Both the position numbers and the translations under genes were made by a program. Of a stretch of 31,161 nt of DNA, positions 1 to 8,064 are shown piece after piece. The notes under the pieces are model-generated. The model did no database searches, was not told the origin of the DNA, and saw nothing but the letters and a program-made list of their open reading frames with translations. How positions within the stretch are numbered: position 1 is the first letter of the stretch; the number at the start of each line of letters is the position of its first letter. Origin of the DNA: Mesostigma viride (taxonomy: Eukaryota > Streptophyta > Mesostigmatophyceae > Mesostigmatales > Mesostigmataceae); the NCBI GenBank assembly GCA_009746045.1, contig RPFO01000171.1, forward strand, positions 64,001-95,161, in the 5' to 3' direction.

Positions 1-324
1 GGCGTAATGCCAACGGGCGTTGGACCTGAAAAATTGTGTGGTTAAATCAAGTGACAGAATATGAATGTGATTTATTTTACATTTAAAAACATATGTTATT
101 TGGGAGGACAAGAAAGTTGGTTTTTGAGGTGTGTGTATCTTACGGTTTTGCGATGGAGGAAACCTCTAACAATCCTGATGCTCTCGTGATCGTGTTTTGT
201 TTATGTGATATCTGTCAAGGCAGCAAGGAGAGGAGTCGCCCGTTGCTGAGAAGCTGAGGACAACTGTACTGGAAAGGTATGTGGACAAGGACAACTGTGG
301 GTGTGGGGGGAACAGCTTGGTGGA
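1..324. other. AT-rich flank, no gene recognised
   Basis: No convincing gene. A degenerate copy of the window-wide palindrome (CCAACGGGCGTTGG) sits at 10-23. At 283-294 there are two tandem GGACAA units, the complement of the hexamer that forms the giant array 10 kb downstream. A 34-codon frame from the ATG at 152 has no recognisable features and I do not call it. Confidence 0.5.
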
Positions 325-2722
325 CACTATTTCTGACTGGTCCGTAAGGCCTCTACCCGAAGGGGGTTGTGAGCCAACGGCCGTTGGAATTGGAAAAACA
401 TTATCTTATGCTTTTTATTCGTTTGATAGGGTGGCAAGCAGCCAGGATGTGTCTTTCATGCAGCTTAGTGGTGGCTATTACCATTTTTCTTCCAAGAAAG
501 GCCTCCAAAAAATCTAGCTGAGCATAAAGATGGGCTTGACTGGTTCGTAAGGCATCCACCCTTCCCAGAGGGGGGTTGTGAGCCAACGGCCGTTGGAATT
601 GGAAAAACATTATCATGTGCATTTCATTCGTTTCATTGGGTGGCAATAAGGCAGGATGTGTCTTTCATGCAGCTTAGTGGTGGCTATTTACCATTTTTCT
701 TCCAAGAAAGGCCTCCAAAAATATAGCTGAGCATAAAGATGTGGTTGAATGGTTCGTAAGGCATCCACCCTTCCCACAGGGGGGTTGTGAGCCAACGGCC
801 GTTGGAATTGGAAAAACATTATCATGTGCATTTGATTCTTTTCATTTGGTGGCAGTAAGGCAGGATGCGTCTTTCATGCAGCTTAGTGAAGGTTATTACC
901 ATGTGCCTTCCAAGAAAGGCCTCCAAAAATCTAGCTGAGCATAAAGATGTGGTTGACTGGTTCGTAAGGCATCCACCCTTCCCACACGGGGGTTGTGAGC
1001 CAACGGCCGTTAGACTTGAAAAAAATTATCATGTGCATTTCATTCGTTTCATTTGGTGGCAATAAGGCAGGATGTGTCTTTCATGCAGCTTAGTGGTGGC
1101 TATTTACCATTTTTCTTCCAAGAAAGGCCTCCAAAAATCTAGCTGAGCATAAAGATGGGCTTGACTGGTTCGTAAGGCATCCACCCTTCCCAGAGGGGGG
1201 TTGTGAGCCAACGGCCGTTGGACTTGAAAAACATTATCATGTGCATTTCATTCCTTTGAGTGGGTGGCAATCAGCCAGGATGTGTCTTTCATGCAGCTTA
1301 GTGGTGGCTATTACCATTTTTCTTCCAAGAAAGGCCTCCAAAAATCTAGCTGAGCATAAAGATGGGCTTGACTGGTTCGTAAGGCATCCACCCTTCCCAG
1401 AGGGGGGTTGTGAGCCAACGGCCGTTGGACTTGAAAAACATTATCATGTGCATTTCATTCCTTTGAGTGTGAAAAAAATTATCATGTGCATTTCATTCGT
1501 TTCATTTGGTGGCAATAAGGCAGGATGTGTCTTTCATGCAGCTTAGTGGTGGCTATTACCATTTTTCTTCCAAGAAAGGCCTCCAAAAATCTAGCTGAGC
1601 ATAAAGATGTGGTTGACTGGTTCGTAAGGCATCCACCCTTCCCAGAGGGGGGTTGTGAGCCAACGGCCGTTGGACTTGAAAAACATTATCATGTGCATTT
1701 CATTCCTTTGAGTGGGTTGGCAATCAGCCAGGATGTATCTTTCATTCAGCTTAGTGGTGGCTATTACCATTTTTCTTCCAAGAAAGGCCTCCAAAAATCT
1801 AGCTGAGCATAAAGATGTGGTTGAATGGTTCGTAAGGCATCCACCCTTCCCACAGGGGGGTTGTGAGCCAACGGCCGTTGGAATTGAAAAACATTATCAT
1901 GTGCATTTCATTCGTTTCAGTTGGTGGCAATAAGCAGGATGTGTCTTTCATGCAGCTTAGTGGTGGTTATTACCATTTTTCTTCCAAGAAAGGCCTCCAA
2001 AAATCTAGCTGAGCATAAAGATGTGGTTGAATGGTTCGTAAGGCATCCACCCTTCCCACAGGGGGTTGTGAGCCAACGGCCGTTGGACTTGAAAAACATT
2101 ACCATGTGCATTTCATTCGTTTAATTGGGTGGCAATAAGGCAGGATGTGTCTTTTATGCAGCTTAGTGGTGGCTATTACCATTTTTCTCCAAGAAAGGCC
2201 TCCAAAAATCTAGCTGAGCATAAAGATGGGTTGACTGGTTCGTAAGGCATCCACCCTTCCCACAGGGGGGTTGTGAGCCAACGGCCGTTGGAATTGGAAA
2301 AACATTATCATGTGCATTTCATTCTTTTCATTTGGTGGCAGTAAGGCAGGATGTGTCTTTCATGCAGCTTAGTGATGGTTATTACCATGTGCCTTCCAAG
2401 AAAGGCCTCCAAAAATCTAGCTGAGCATAAAGATGTGGTTGGATGGTTCGTAAGGCATCCACCCTTCCCACAGGGGGGTTGTGAGCCAACGGCCGTTAGA
2501 CTTGAAAAACATTACCATGTGCATTTCATTCGTTTCATTTGGTGGCAGTAAGGCAGGATGTGTCTTTTATGCAGCTTAGTGATGGTTATTACCATGTGCC
2601 TTCCAAGAAAGGCCTCCAAAAATCTAGCTGAGCATAAAGATGTGGTTGAATGGTTCGTAAGGCATCCACCCTTCCCACAGGGGGGTTGTGAGCCAACGGC
2701 CGTTAGACTTGAAAAACATTAC
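325..2722 (+). repeat. ~208-bp tandem satellite carrying the CCAACGGCCGTTGG palindrome
   Basis: About twelve head-to-tail units. The palindrome, or a one- or two-base variant ending in TTAG, starts at 374, 583, 792, 1000, 1208, 1415, 1660, 1868, 2073, 2278, 2486 and 2693. Spacing is therefore 205-209 bp, apart from one 245-bp unit near 1415-1660 that contains a partial internal duplication. Each unit also holds a conserved block with GGCCTCCAAAAATCTAGC and one with GGTTCGTAAGGCATCCACCC. The unit length is not a steady multiple of three, so the short reading frames that run through it are not conserved as protein. The array ends about 40 bp before the first gene of the cluster. Confidence 0.95.
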
Positions 2723-2730
2723 TTACGTAT

Positions 2731-2760
2731 TACGCACGTGCCAATTGGCGCAGGGGAGGG
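2731..2760 (+). promoter_or_regulatory. Putative proximal regulatory patch of the MYND gene
   Basis: GCACGTGC (2734-2741, a CACGTG E-box/G-box core) is followed directly by CCAATTGG (a palindromic CCAAT box) and then GCGCAG just before the coding region. These are standard eukaryotic promoter words. They lie very close to the start codon, so the CAG could instead be a splice acceptor. The functional role is inferred. Confidence 0.35.
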
Positions 2761-3630
2761 ATGGCGGAGACGGGCGAGCTGGAATCTTCGACCCGCGCTG
2801 CGATTGCCTGCGTGGCAGCAAACGTACTTAACCGGGCTCGCGAGATCCACGGATGGGTACGGCAGCACGAGAAGCGCCTGGGTCGCCAGTTTGCGGTTTT
2901 GGTCGTGTATGACTCGTTCGCCTCAGTAGGACGACAGATTAATCTCCAGTTGCTGGACATGTACTTCGCCTTGGCTGGCGGATTCTACAAGCCCACGCCG
3001 GCGGATCGGGTTCCACTCAATCGAGACGTCGAGTTTCGACTTTTGGTGTCGTATGTCGGAAAGGTTGGGTGGGACCAGTGGGAGAAAGACCAGTGGGGGA
3101 AATTTCCAGACGCGAGTGAGGCGCAGCCGAGATTGACCGTATCGGCGAGAGTAGAGGGGGGGGGTTTGAAGGTTTCCATTTTACATTCGGGAATTCCGAG
3201 TCCGTGAAATTGACGTTTTCACGGATGATCGTTCTCCCGGGGGTGGGAGGGCCGATGCTGGGCTCGCTTCCAAAGTGTTGCTCGAATCAGGCGTGCTCTG
3301 TGATGGAGGGTGTCCACCGCAAGTGCGGGGGTTGTCGAGACGTCCGGTATTGTGCTGCCGAATGCCAGCGTGCGGACTGGGAGGAACACAAGAAGTGGTG
3401 TAACAAGTATCGTGAGGCGAGAAAGTCTCTCAGCACTATGCACGGCGACGTTACAGACAGCTGGTCTGGTGTCAATTTGGCCGGACTTGTAATTCGGATG
3501 GGGGGTGAAGTGCATTTCAAGTTCAAAGGTGAAATGTTCAAGGTTTTTTGAGGGGACTAAATCGTACCCCAGGGCGATTTGTGAGGCGATGTCCGCGCTG
3601 GGGGAACAGTACCCCTGTTCGACTGCGTGA
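2761..3630 (+). CDS. MYND zinc-finger protein (frame broken at two homopolymers)
   Basis: The ATG at 2761 opens 148 codons of unrecognised sequence, predicted as a mixed alpha/beta domain. The frame then needs one extra base in the G9 run at 3156-3164 to continue. The next segment carries a MYND finger at about 3276-3401: a Cys pair, then CGGC, YCAAEC, Q, W and HKKWC, in the classic order of eight zinc ligands. MYND fingers bind proline-containing partner peptides and are common in chromatin and signalling proteins. A second break is the T6 run at 3544-3549; dropping one T extends the frame to TGA at 3628-3630. The extension ends in EAMSALGEQY, matching the tail of the next gene (VMSALGQEY), so the extension is real. 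The intact product would be about 290 residues with the finger in the C-terminal half. The breaks look like consensus errors, but a recent pseudogene is possible. Confidence 0.6.
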
Positions 3631-3935
3631 GGGGAATGGATTCTGCGACTGAAGAAATTTTGGGTGTGATTTTCTTGCGCCAACGGCCGTTGGAACTTGC
3701 AAATTAGGGTTTGATTTTCTTTGCAACCGGAAGTAGGGTGTGGTTTGCCACGTGGCACCATGGATGTAATTAATAAATGCATAATAAAACATTTTTCGTG
3801 CGCCAACGGCCGTTGGAGACTGAAAACTAGTGTGTGATTTGTGCGCGTAATAAATCTTAAAATTCTTGTTGTTTTTTCAAGCCAACGGCCGTTGACGGTG
3901 AGAAATGTATATCAAACGGTGTCGGTGGGTTGCAG
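3631..3935 (+). promoter_or_regulatory. Intergenic spacer 1: polyA signals, G-box and three palindromes
   Basis: The spacer holds palindromes at 3680-3693, 3803-3816 and 3882-3895 (the last ends GTTGA). It also has a perfect 10-bp GCCACGTGGC at 3747-3756, AATAAA at 3772 and 3783, and another AATAAA near 3849. The same elements recur in the same order in spacer 2 (4554-4854), so the whole block was duplicated and kept. The likely reading is 3' end of one gene plus promoter of the next. That is inferred from layout and known motif classes. Confidence 0.6.
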
Positions 3936-4553
3936 ATGACGTTCTACAGGACGGAGGGGGGCGAGTGGATCAACTTGGAAGACAGGCTTCTGGGAGTGGT
4001 TAAGAGCGCGCTCAGGCTTCTGCCGGACATTAAGCTGGATTTTAAGCCCAAGGAGGGTGAAAGGTCTCTTTTGAAACCGGATGTCGCGAAGGCCGCGGCT
4101 CTTGTTTTCAATATCGAGGGTCGGGGACTCCCAAACCCGACCGTAGAGCCATTTGAGGAGGTGCTTGTGAGGTGTGGTGCTATAAGGCCCTATGATCCAT
4201 CAATACCCAGCCCAATTTGTTTTCAGTCGATCGATGCTGATGGTAATGAAAGTTGGATACAGATGACGCGGCCATATGATAGGGGAGAAGGGTTTAAGGG
4301 TTTAGGGGAGGTGGGACGGTTCGAATGGGTCATCTTGAAGGACGGCAAGTACTTCAAGCATCACACTGACCTGATCATCGACCGGCTGTTCGTGTCTGCT
4401 GGAGATTGCATGTTCTGGTTGAGGGAATACGTGCATGAGTGGGGACCCGACGGTGTTGACGAGTTTGAGAAAGCGGTTCGTGAGGTGATGTCCGCGCTGG
4501 GGCAGGAGTACAAGTTCGAGTGCGTGACTGACGCGAATCGATTATGCGACTGA
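3936..4553 (+). CDS. Unknown cluster protein sharing its C-terminal tail with the MYND gene
   Basis: A 205-codon frame starts at an ATG directly preceded by TTGCAG and ends in TGA at 4551-4553. I do not recognise a domain. The protein is rich in aromatic and charged residues, with a basic and hydrophobic N-terminal third and a Trp/Tyr-rich stretch near residue 165 (FWLREY). It has no signal peptide or membrane segment. The tail (residues about 180-205) contains VREVMSALGQEY and ends LCD. The upstream gene carries the related CEAMSALGEQY, and the next gene ends ACD, so the 3' ends of neighbours are related while the bodies differ. The upstream palindrome ends 40 bp before the ATG, the same distance as in the next gene. 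Other possible starts (TTG at 3930) look weaker. Confidence 0.75.
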   Translation: MTFYRTEGGEWINLEDRLLGVVKSALRLLPDIKLDFKPKEGERSLLKPDVAKAAALVFNIEGRGLPNPTVEPFEEVLVRCGAIRPYDPSIPSPICFQSIDADGNESWIQMTRPYDRGEGFKGLGEVGRFEWVILKDGKYFKHHTDLIIDRLFVSAGDCMFWLREYVHEWGPDGVDEFEKAVREVMSALGQEYKFECVTDANRLCD

Positions 4554-4854
4554 AGTGTTGGGTGTGATTTTCTTTGCGCCAACGGCCGTTGGAACCTGCA
4601 AATTAGGGTTTGATTTTCTTTGCGCCAACGGCCGTTGGCAGCTGGAAAGTTGGGTGTGATTCGCCACGTGGCACTATGGATGTAATCAATAAATGCATAA
4701 TAAAAATTTTTTTCGTGCATTTTTCGTGCGCCAACGGCCGTTGGAGGCTGGAAAATGGTGTGATTTTCGTGCGAGTAATAAATCATTCTTGTTGTTTCAA
4801 GCCAACGGCCGTTGACGGTGAGAAATGTGTATCAAACGGTGTTGGTGGTCGCAG
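4554..4854 (+). promoter_or_regulatory. Intergenic spacer 2: duplicate of spacer 1
   Basis: Palindromes lie at 4579-4592, 4625-4638, 4731-4744 and 4802-4815, with GCCACGTGGC at 4663-4672 and AATAAA at 4688 and 4699. Element order and much of the connecting sequence match spacer 1, including the leader that runs from a GTTGACGG-ended palindrome through GGTGAGAAATGT to GCAG at the start codon. One extra palindrome copy distinguishes it from spacer 1. Confidence 0.6.
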
Positions 4855-5637
4855 ATGGCGGTCAAATGCACGGTTGCGTGGTGCCAGGAAGCGAGAGCAG
4901 GAGGGGATGACTTGTGCGTGCGTCATGTCAGCGTGCGAACGGGAATGGCAGGGAGGGTGAAGGATTTGTTTGCAAAAAAGGGGGGGTGTATCGCCCGGGA
5001 TTGCCAGCTTCCATTCGGGACGGATTGCATGCCTTTTTGTGATGGACACGCCAAGTTGTCAGGGGAGATGCAAGAGGTGATCAAAGGAGGCTTGTTGTTT
5101 GTGCATGGCGAGTCCAGTGCTGGTGAAGGACCTCTTGTCCTGAGTTTTGAGGTGGACAGTGCTGGAAGTCTGGAAAGAATGGCGGTCAGGTCGCGGGAAT
5201 GGATGTTGAATCACCCTGACTTTGACTCGTATGCCTACTGCCAAGGTTTCGGGGACGCCGTTTTTACATGGATGCTGTGCTCGGAGGATGACGTGCATGC
5301 GATTGTTTCGCATGACGACTTGGATATCGCAGGCGCCATGGGCGCAGACCTGTTGTTGTATTTCATGATTGGATGGGGTTGCGGATTTTTGGAAGGTGAT
5401 TGGTGGGTCCCGCACCTCGCAAGGCTTACTTTTGCGGTCGGCGAATTGCCTGTACCTGTTGAAGTCTCAAAAACTCGTGTGGAGATGGCTGCCGTTCTGG
5501 CATCGGGGGTTAAGCGCCAAGCCCGATTTGCCATGACCGTTGTTGCTGATGCTGAGGGGGAGGAAATTGAAAAGGTCGTGGAAAGGGTCGTCCTGGCCTC
5601 TGCTTTGGTGGAGAGAGCAAGGAATGCATGCGACTAG
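4855..5637 (+). CDS. Zinc-knuckle family protein, two C-x4-C-x10/11-C-x2-H motifs
   Basis: 260 codons from an ATG preceded by TCGCAG to TAG at 5635-5637. Two Cys/His knuckles open the protein: C5, C10, C21, H24 and C45, C50, C62, H65. This spacing resembles the short CCCH knuckles found in tandem in some oomycete, moss and algal proteins labelled WRKY19-like, but the flanking HGGG signature of those is absent, so the link is only structural. After the knuckles come a helix, a strand-rich block around residue 90-115 (VLSFEVD then VRSREW), a hydrophobic Trp/Cys-rich block around residue 165-190, and a C-terminal helix ending ACD. The genes at 6248 and 7047 share this plan, so I treat the three as divergent paralogues. 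Nucleic-acid or protein binding through zinc is plausible; no catalytic motif is visible. Confidence 0.75.
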   Translation: MAVKCTVAWCQEARAGGDDLCVRHVSVRTGMAGRVKDLFAKKGGCIARDCQLPFGTDCMPFCDGHAKLSGEMQEVIKGGLLFVHGESSAGEGPLVLSFEVDSAGSLERMAVRSREWMLNHPDFDSYAYCQGFGDAVFTWMLCSEDDVHAIVSHDDLDIAGAMGADLLLYFMIGWGCGFLEGDWWVPHLARLTFAVGELPVPVEVSKTRVEMAAVLASGVKRQARFAMTVVADAEGEEIEKVVERVVLASALVERARNACD

Positions 5638-5650
5638 GTGTTTTTGGTCG

Positions 5651-5664
5651 CCAACGGCCGTTGG
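5651..5664. promoter_or_regulatory. CCAACGGCCGTTGG palindrome between genes
   Basis: An exact copy of the 14-bp palindrome, 14 bp after a stop codon and 45 bp before the next ATG. It consists of two inverted AACGG cores, the core of plant M-phase (MSA) elements recognised by three-repeat MYB proteins. Regulatory function is inferred. Confidence 0.4.
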
Positions 5665-5708
5665 ACTTGCAAAATGTCCTGTGAGCTGAGTCCGTTTCTT
5701 AACTTGCC

Positions 5709-6053
5709 ATGGACGTCGGTTGTGCAGGGGCAGGGTGTAGGATGGAGTGCGGAAAAGAAGGAAAGGAAGGGGGGGAGACTACAAAGGAAAACCTGATAGA
5801 GATTGTGGAGGCCGAACTGGAAGACCTGCCCGATCTGGTTCTCGAAGAGGACGGGCAATTGCACGCTGAACGTCTTGATGGCGTGGGCATGATGATGTCG
5901 GAGGTTGATGGGTATGGTGGAATTGCTAAAGGTGTATTGCGTAAATTGAGGCGTGAGGAGGATGTGGGGACTCCGGCTCATGTTTTGGTCAGTTTTATGA
6001 ACGACAATTGGGGTCGAATGCAACCCACTAAAGATGGGGAGGATGTTGACTAG
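5709..6053 (+). CDS. Small acidic cluster protein, unknown function
   Basis: 114 codons from the ATG at 5709 to TAG at 6051-6053. The first 14 residues hold three cysteines (C5, C10, C14), a shortened echo of the C-x4-C opening of its neighbours but without the C-x2-H half. The rest is Glu/Asp-rich, with a segment around residues 28-50 (EIVEAELEDL and LVLEEDGQL) likely helical. There is no membrane segment. A second in-frame ATG at 5742 lies after GTGCAGGGG, so the shorter product of 103 residues is also possible. Its position between two family members suggests a truncated or rapidly evolved relative. I do not recognise it otherwise. Confidence 0.55.
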   Translation: MDVGCAGAGCRMECGKEGKEGGETTKENLIEIVEAELEDLPDLVLEEDGQLHAERLDGVGMMMSEVDGYGGIAKGVLRKLRREEDVGTPAHVLVSFMNDNWGRMQPTKDGEDVD

Positions 6054-6085
6054 AATGTGATTTTAGGATGAATGTAAATTTATTT

Positions 6086-6091
6086 AATAAA
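6086..6091 (+). terminator. AATAAA polyadenylation signal
   Basis: AATAAA lies about 35 bp after the stop at 6053 in an AT-rich stretch, the expected place for a polyA signal. Similar signals follow the first two cluster genes. Confidence 0.45.
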
Positions 6092-6145
6092 GAAGAATCA
6101 TTTGGAAAAAATCGCCTGATGGTGTCAAGTTTTGTGCGTCTAAGG

Positions 6146-6194
6146 CCAACGGCCGTTGGGATGTGTGGAATTTAACAGGGCCAACGGCCGTTGA
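6146..6194. promoter_or_regulatory. Palindrome pair upstream of the third zinc-knuckle gene region
   Basis: Two palindromes at 6146-6159 (CCAACGGCCGTTGG) and 6181-6194 (ending GTTGA), 35 bp apart. The copy nearest the gene again has the GTTGA ending seen before the genes at 3936 and 4855, so the start-proximal palindrome appears to be a distinct subtype. It lies 53 bp before the ATG at 6248. Confidence 0.45.
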
Positions 6195-6247
6195 CCCTGC
6201 TGAATGCGTGCGTTTGCGGGTGGTGTAAAAAATATCGATGTGCACAG

Positions 6248-6820
6248 ATGGACCCCATTCGATGCGAACATCCGGATTGTCAATGGGAAGGAATGCCGAC
6301 GGACAGCGAGTGGTTCTGTCCCAAGCATTCTGACGTATGGGGGGCGTTGTTTGCCGAAATCGAGAGCGGGCTGATGACGATTGACCGTCACATCGTGACG
6401 AAAAAGTGGAAGCCTTGGCCCAACAACATGGTTTTGGTCTTGTACTATGTTGACAAGAAGCCTCGATTCATGCTGCGTGATGCAGAGTGGGTGATAGAGG
6501 AGGTGGGACAGATGCGACCTGGAGAGGGGATAGGCGGAGAGGACAAGCCGCCAAGGCATGTGTGGGCTTACATGGGAGACCATCCCGACTGTCCAACGGC
6601 CAAAGTGTGGCATGATATGGGAAGGGACCTGGCCACGGAGTCCGCGTATGAGTGCGCGCGACTCGTGACAGCGCTCTTGAAGGGGGAGGTGAAAGACCTG
6701 ATGCGCAAGGGGGGGTTGGTAGAGCAGATTAGACAGCAGATTAGACGTGTGTGTGATTTTGATGAGGAGATTGATGAGAAGCCGGCAAAGAGGGGCAGGA
6801 TGGACAGAATTGCTCAGTAA
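6248..6820 (+). CDS. Zinc-knuckle family protein, one C-x4-C-x12-C-x2-H motif
   Basis: 190 codons from an ATG preceded by GCACAG to TAA at 6818-6820. One N-terminal knuckle (C6, C11, C24, H27) is followed by the family plan: helix, a strand-rich block near residues 60-80 (VLVLYYVD then LRDAEW, matching VRSREW of the 4855 gene), and a helical block near residue 140 (LATESAYECARLV, matching VARECAYTL of the 7047 gene). The C-terminus is basic (AKRGRMDR), which could act as a nuclear signal. The frame is intact. A longer reading to a TTG at 6191 would run into the palindrome and is less likely. The coding region itself contains a half palindrome (CCAACGGCC, 6593-6601). Confidence 0.75.
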   Translation: MDPIRCEHPDCQWEGMPTDSEWFCPKHSDVWGALFAEIESGLMTIDRHIVTKKWKPWPNNMVLVLYYVDKKPRFMLRDAEWVIEEVGQMRPGEGIGGEDKPPRHVWAYMGDHPDCPTAKVWHDMGRDLATESAYECARLVTALLKGEVKDLMRKGGLVEQIRQQIRRVCDFDEEIDEKPAKRGRMDRIAQ

Positions 6821-7046
6821 GAAAGAGAGGGAGAAAATATGATTTGATTAATCTGATGCGTGTAATTGAAACTAATTTATTTTGTCTCATAAAACTTCTT
6901 TGAACGGACCTTCTTTGAACCAACAATTATTGCACAAAAAGACTAGATTGAGAATTGTGTGAGAAAGACGCCAGAGGGGGTTCTGACGGTGCTCATTGCC
7001 CCTGTTATACAATGGCTGCTGTATGGGACTCATGGCAATTGCGCAG
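6821..7046. other. Intergenic, AT-rich; no palindrome
   Basis: 226 bp between two family members. Unlike the other spacers it has no CCAACGGCCGTTGG copy. It contains AT-rich 3'-end-like sequence and a short direct repeat CTTCTTTGAAC (near 6893 and 6909). It ends GCGCAG at the next ATG. Confidence 0.45.
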
Positions 7047-7828
7047 ATGGCAACGAAATGCAAAATCTGTACGGAGCCCGTAAGGGTCGAGGGACTGTGC
7101 GCGGAACATTACAAGTTCCTACAAGCGCACGACCTCGAGTACCAACATGCCAAGGATCCATACGGGGGGTGTGGATTTCTTAGATGTGATAGACCACTGG
7201 AGGGATTGGATGTGTATTGCAAGACACATCTACCTTTTGCCGAGAAGTTGGAGGACGTGTGCGCTCGTGGGATCGCATACGTAGCAAGTTTGCAGATGTT
7301 GATGGGGAAGACCGGAATGACACGCTCGGTCCTCCACTTCACGGCAACGCACACTGGGGAACGGAAAGTTGAGCTGGTGCGCCTCGACAGGCAGGGACTC
7401 GAGATTTTGGCAGAGGGGGACAGCGCGTACGGGTTTGCTCATGGGCATAACGTTACCATGGGGGATTCCTTGCAGGGTGTGGCGCGGGAATGCGCGTACA
7501 CCTTGATGACGCAGCTAGGATTTGTGGAAGCACAAAGACTGCACAAGGATATTTTGGAGCTCTTCTTGCCGCAGAGCCGGTGGGACTGCCGAAGAGGCCT
7601 GAGGAGCGGGACCGTTTGATCAGGATGGTGGTGAAGGCGGATATAGATGCAGATGTGGAGGCCGCAAAGGCGAAGGCAGAGGAAGCGCGTCGTGCAAAGG
7701 AGGAATCGGATCAAGAACTGTTGGAGAAGATGCAGAGCTCCAACAAAATTTTGCATCGTTTGGGGATGGCGGACGTCGCTTATGCATGCGAGTCCGGGAA
7801 GGGGAAGAAACAAAAGAGGAAAAGATAA
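7047..7828 (+). CDS. Zinc-knuckle family protein with two knuckles and a basic coiled-coil tail (one frameshift)
   Basis: Starts at an ATG preceded by GCGCAG; in-frame ATGs also exist at 7032 and further up. Two knuckles: C5, C8, C18, H21 and C42, C47, C58, H61. The family strand block follows (VLHFTAT then VRLDRQ) and then VARECAYTL. The frame leaves the expected path near 7560-7575 (CTCTTCTTGCC). One missing base there would join it to a second frame that runs to TAA at 7826-7828. That second frame encodes a long Ala/Glu/Lys helix (EAAKAKAEEARRAKEE) typical of a coiled coil and ends in KGKKQKRKR, a strong nuclear-localisation-like cluster. The joined product would be about 260 residues, the size of the 4855 gene product. 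Without the join the first frame stops at 7617-7619. Confidence 0.65.
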
Positions 7829-8064
7829 TAATGGGAATGGTCGCCCACTGTTCTTGTCACAGAAATGCTTTTGTTAATGCTGGCGAACTTGGGACGGTCT
7901 TCCGTATTTCAACATTTCCTTGCCTTTAAAATTGATTGATGGGTAAATAATAATACTGAGCAAGCCTTCCATTTTATGTGTCTGTGGTCATACAATTTCG
8001 TTATTGTTTCAACCCTTGCAACGAGGTTTTTCTTGTCCCATGCATGTAAGTCTCAACCTTGGTG
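7829..8064. other. AT-rich intergenic stretch
   Basis: No gene seen. Base composition drops sharply from the GC-rich coding cluster to AT-rich DNA, continuing into the plastid-like fragment. It may contain the 3' end of the preceding gene. I cannot tell whether any of it is also plastid-derived. Confidence 0.4.

Noticed and set aside
325-2722. Repeated short proteins in the 208-bp array
   Set aside because: Unit spacing varies by non-multiples of three, so no frame is maintained across units.
3898-4854. 37-38-bp mini-introns GTGAG..GCAG before the genes at 3936 and 4855
   Set aside because: The ends fit GT..AG, but no branch point like the CTAAC/CTAAT of the other introns is present and the length is extreme. 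Only the CAG boundary is reported.
3631-6194. Integron-like cassette array with palindromic recombination sites
   Set aside because: Attractive because palindromes flank unlike genes, but there is no integrase, the site is a simple 14-bp perfect palindrome unlike attC, and the same site builds satellites. Kept only as a hint in the spacer finding.
2761-7828. Integrated giant-virus segment (dense intronless genes, repeated promoter motif, MYND finger)
   Set aside because: No viral hallmark gene (capsid, packaging ATPase, polymerase) is visible, and the palindrome is shared with host-like satellites and with an intron-bearing gene. Cannot be excluded, only unsupported.
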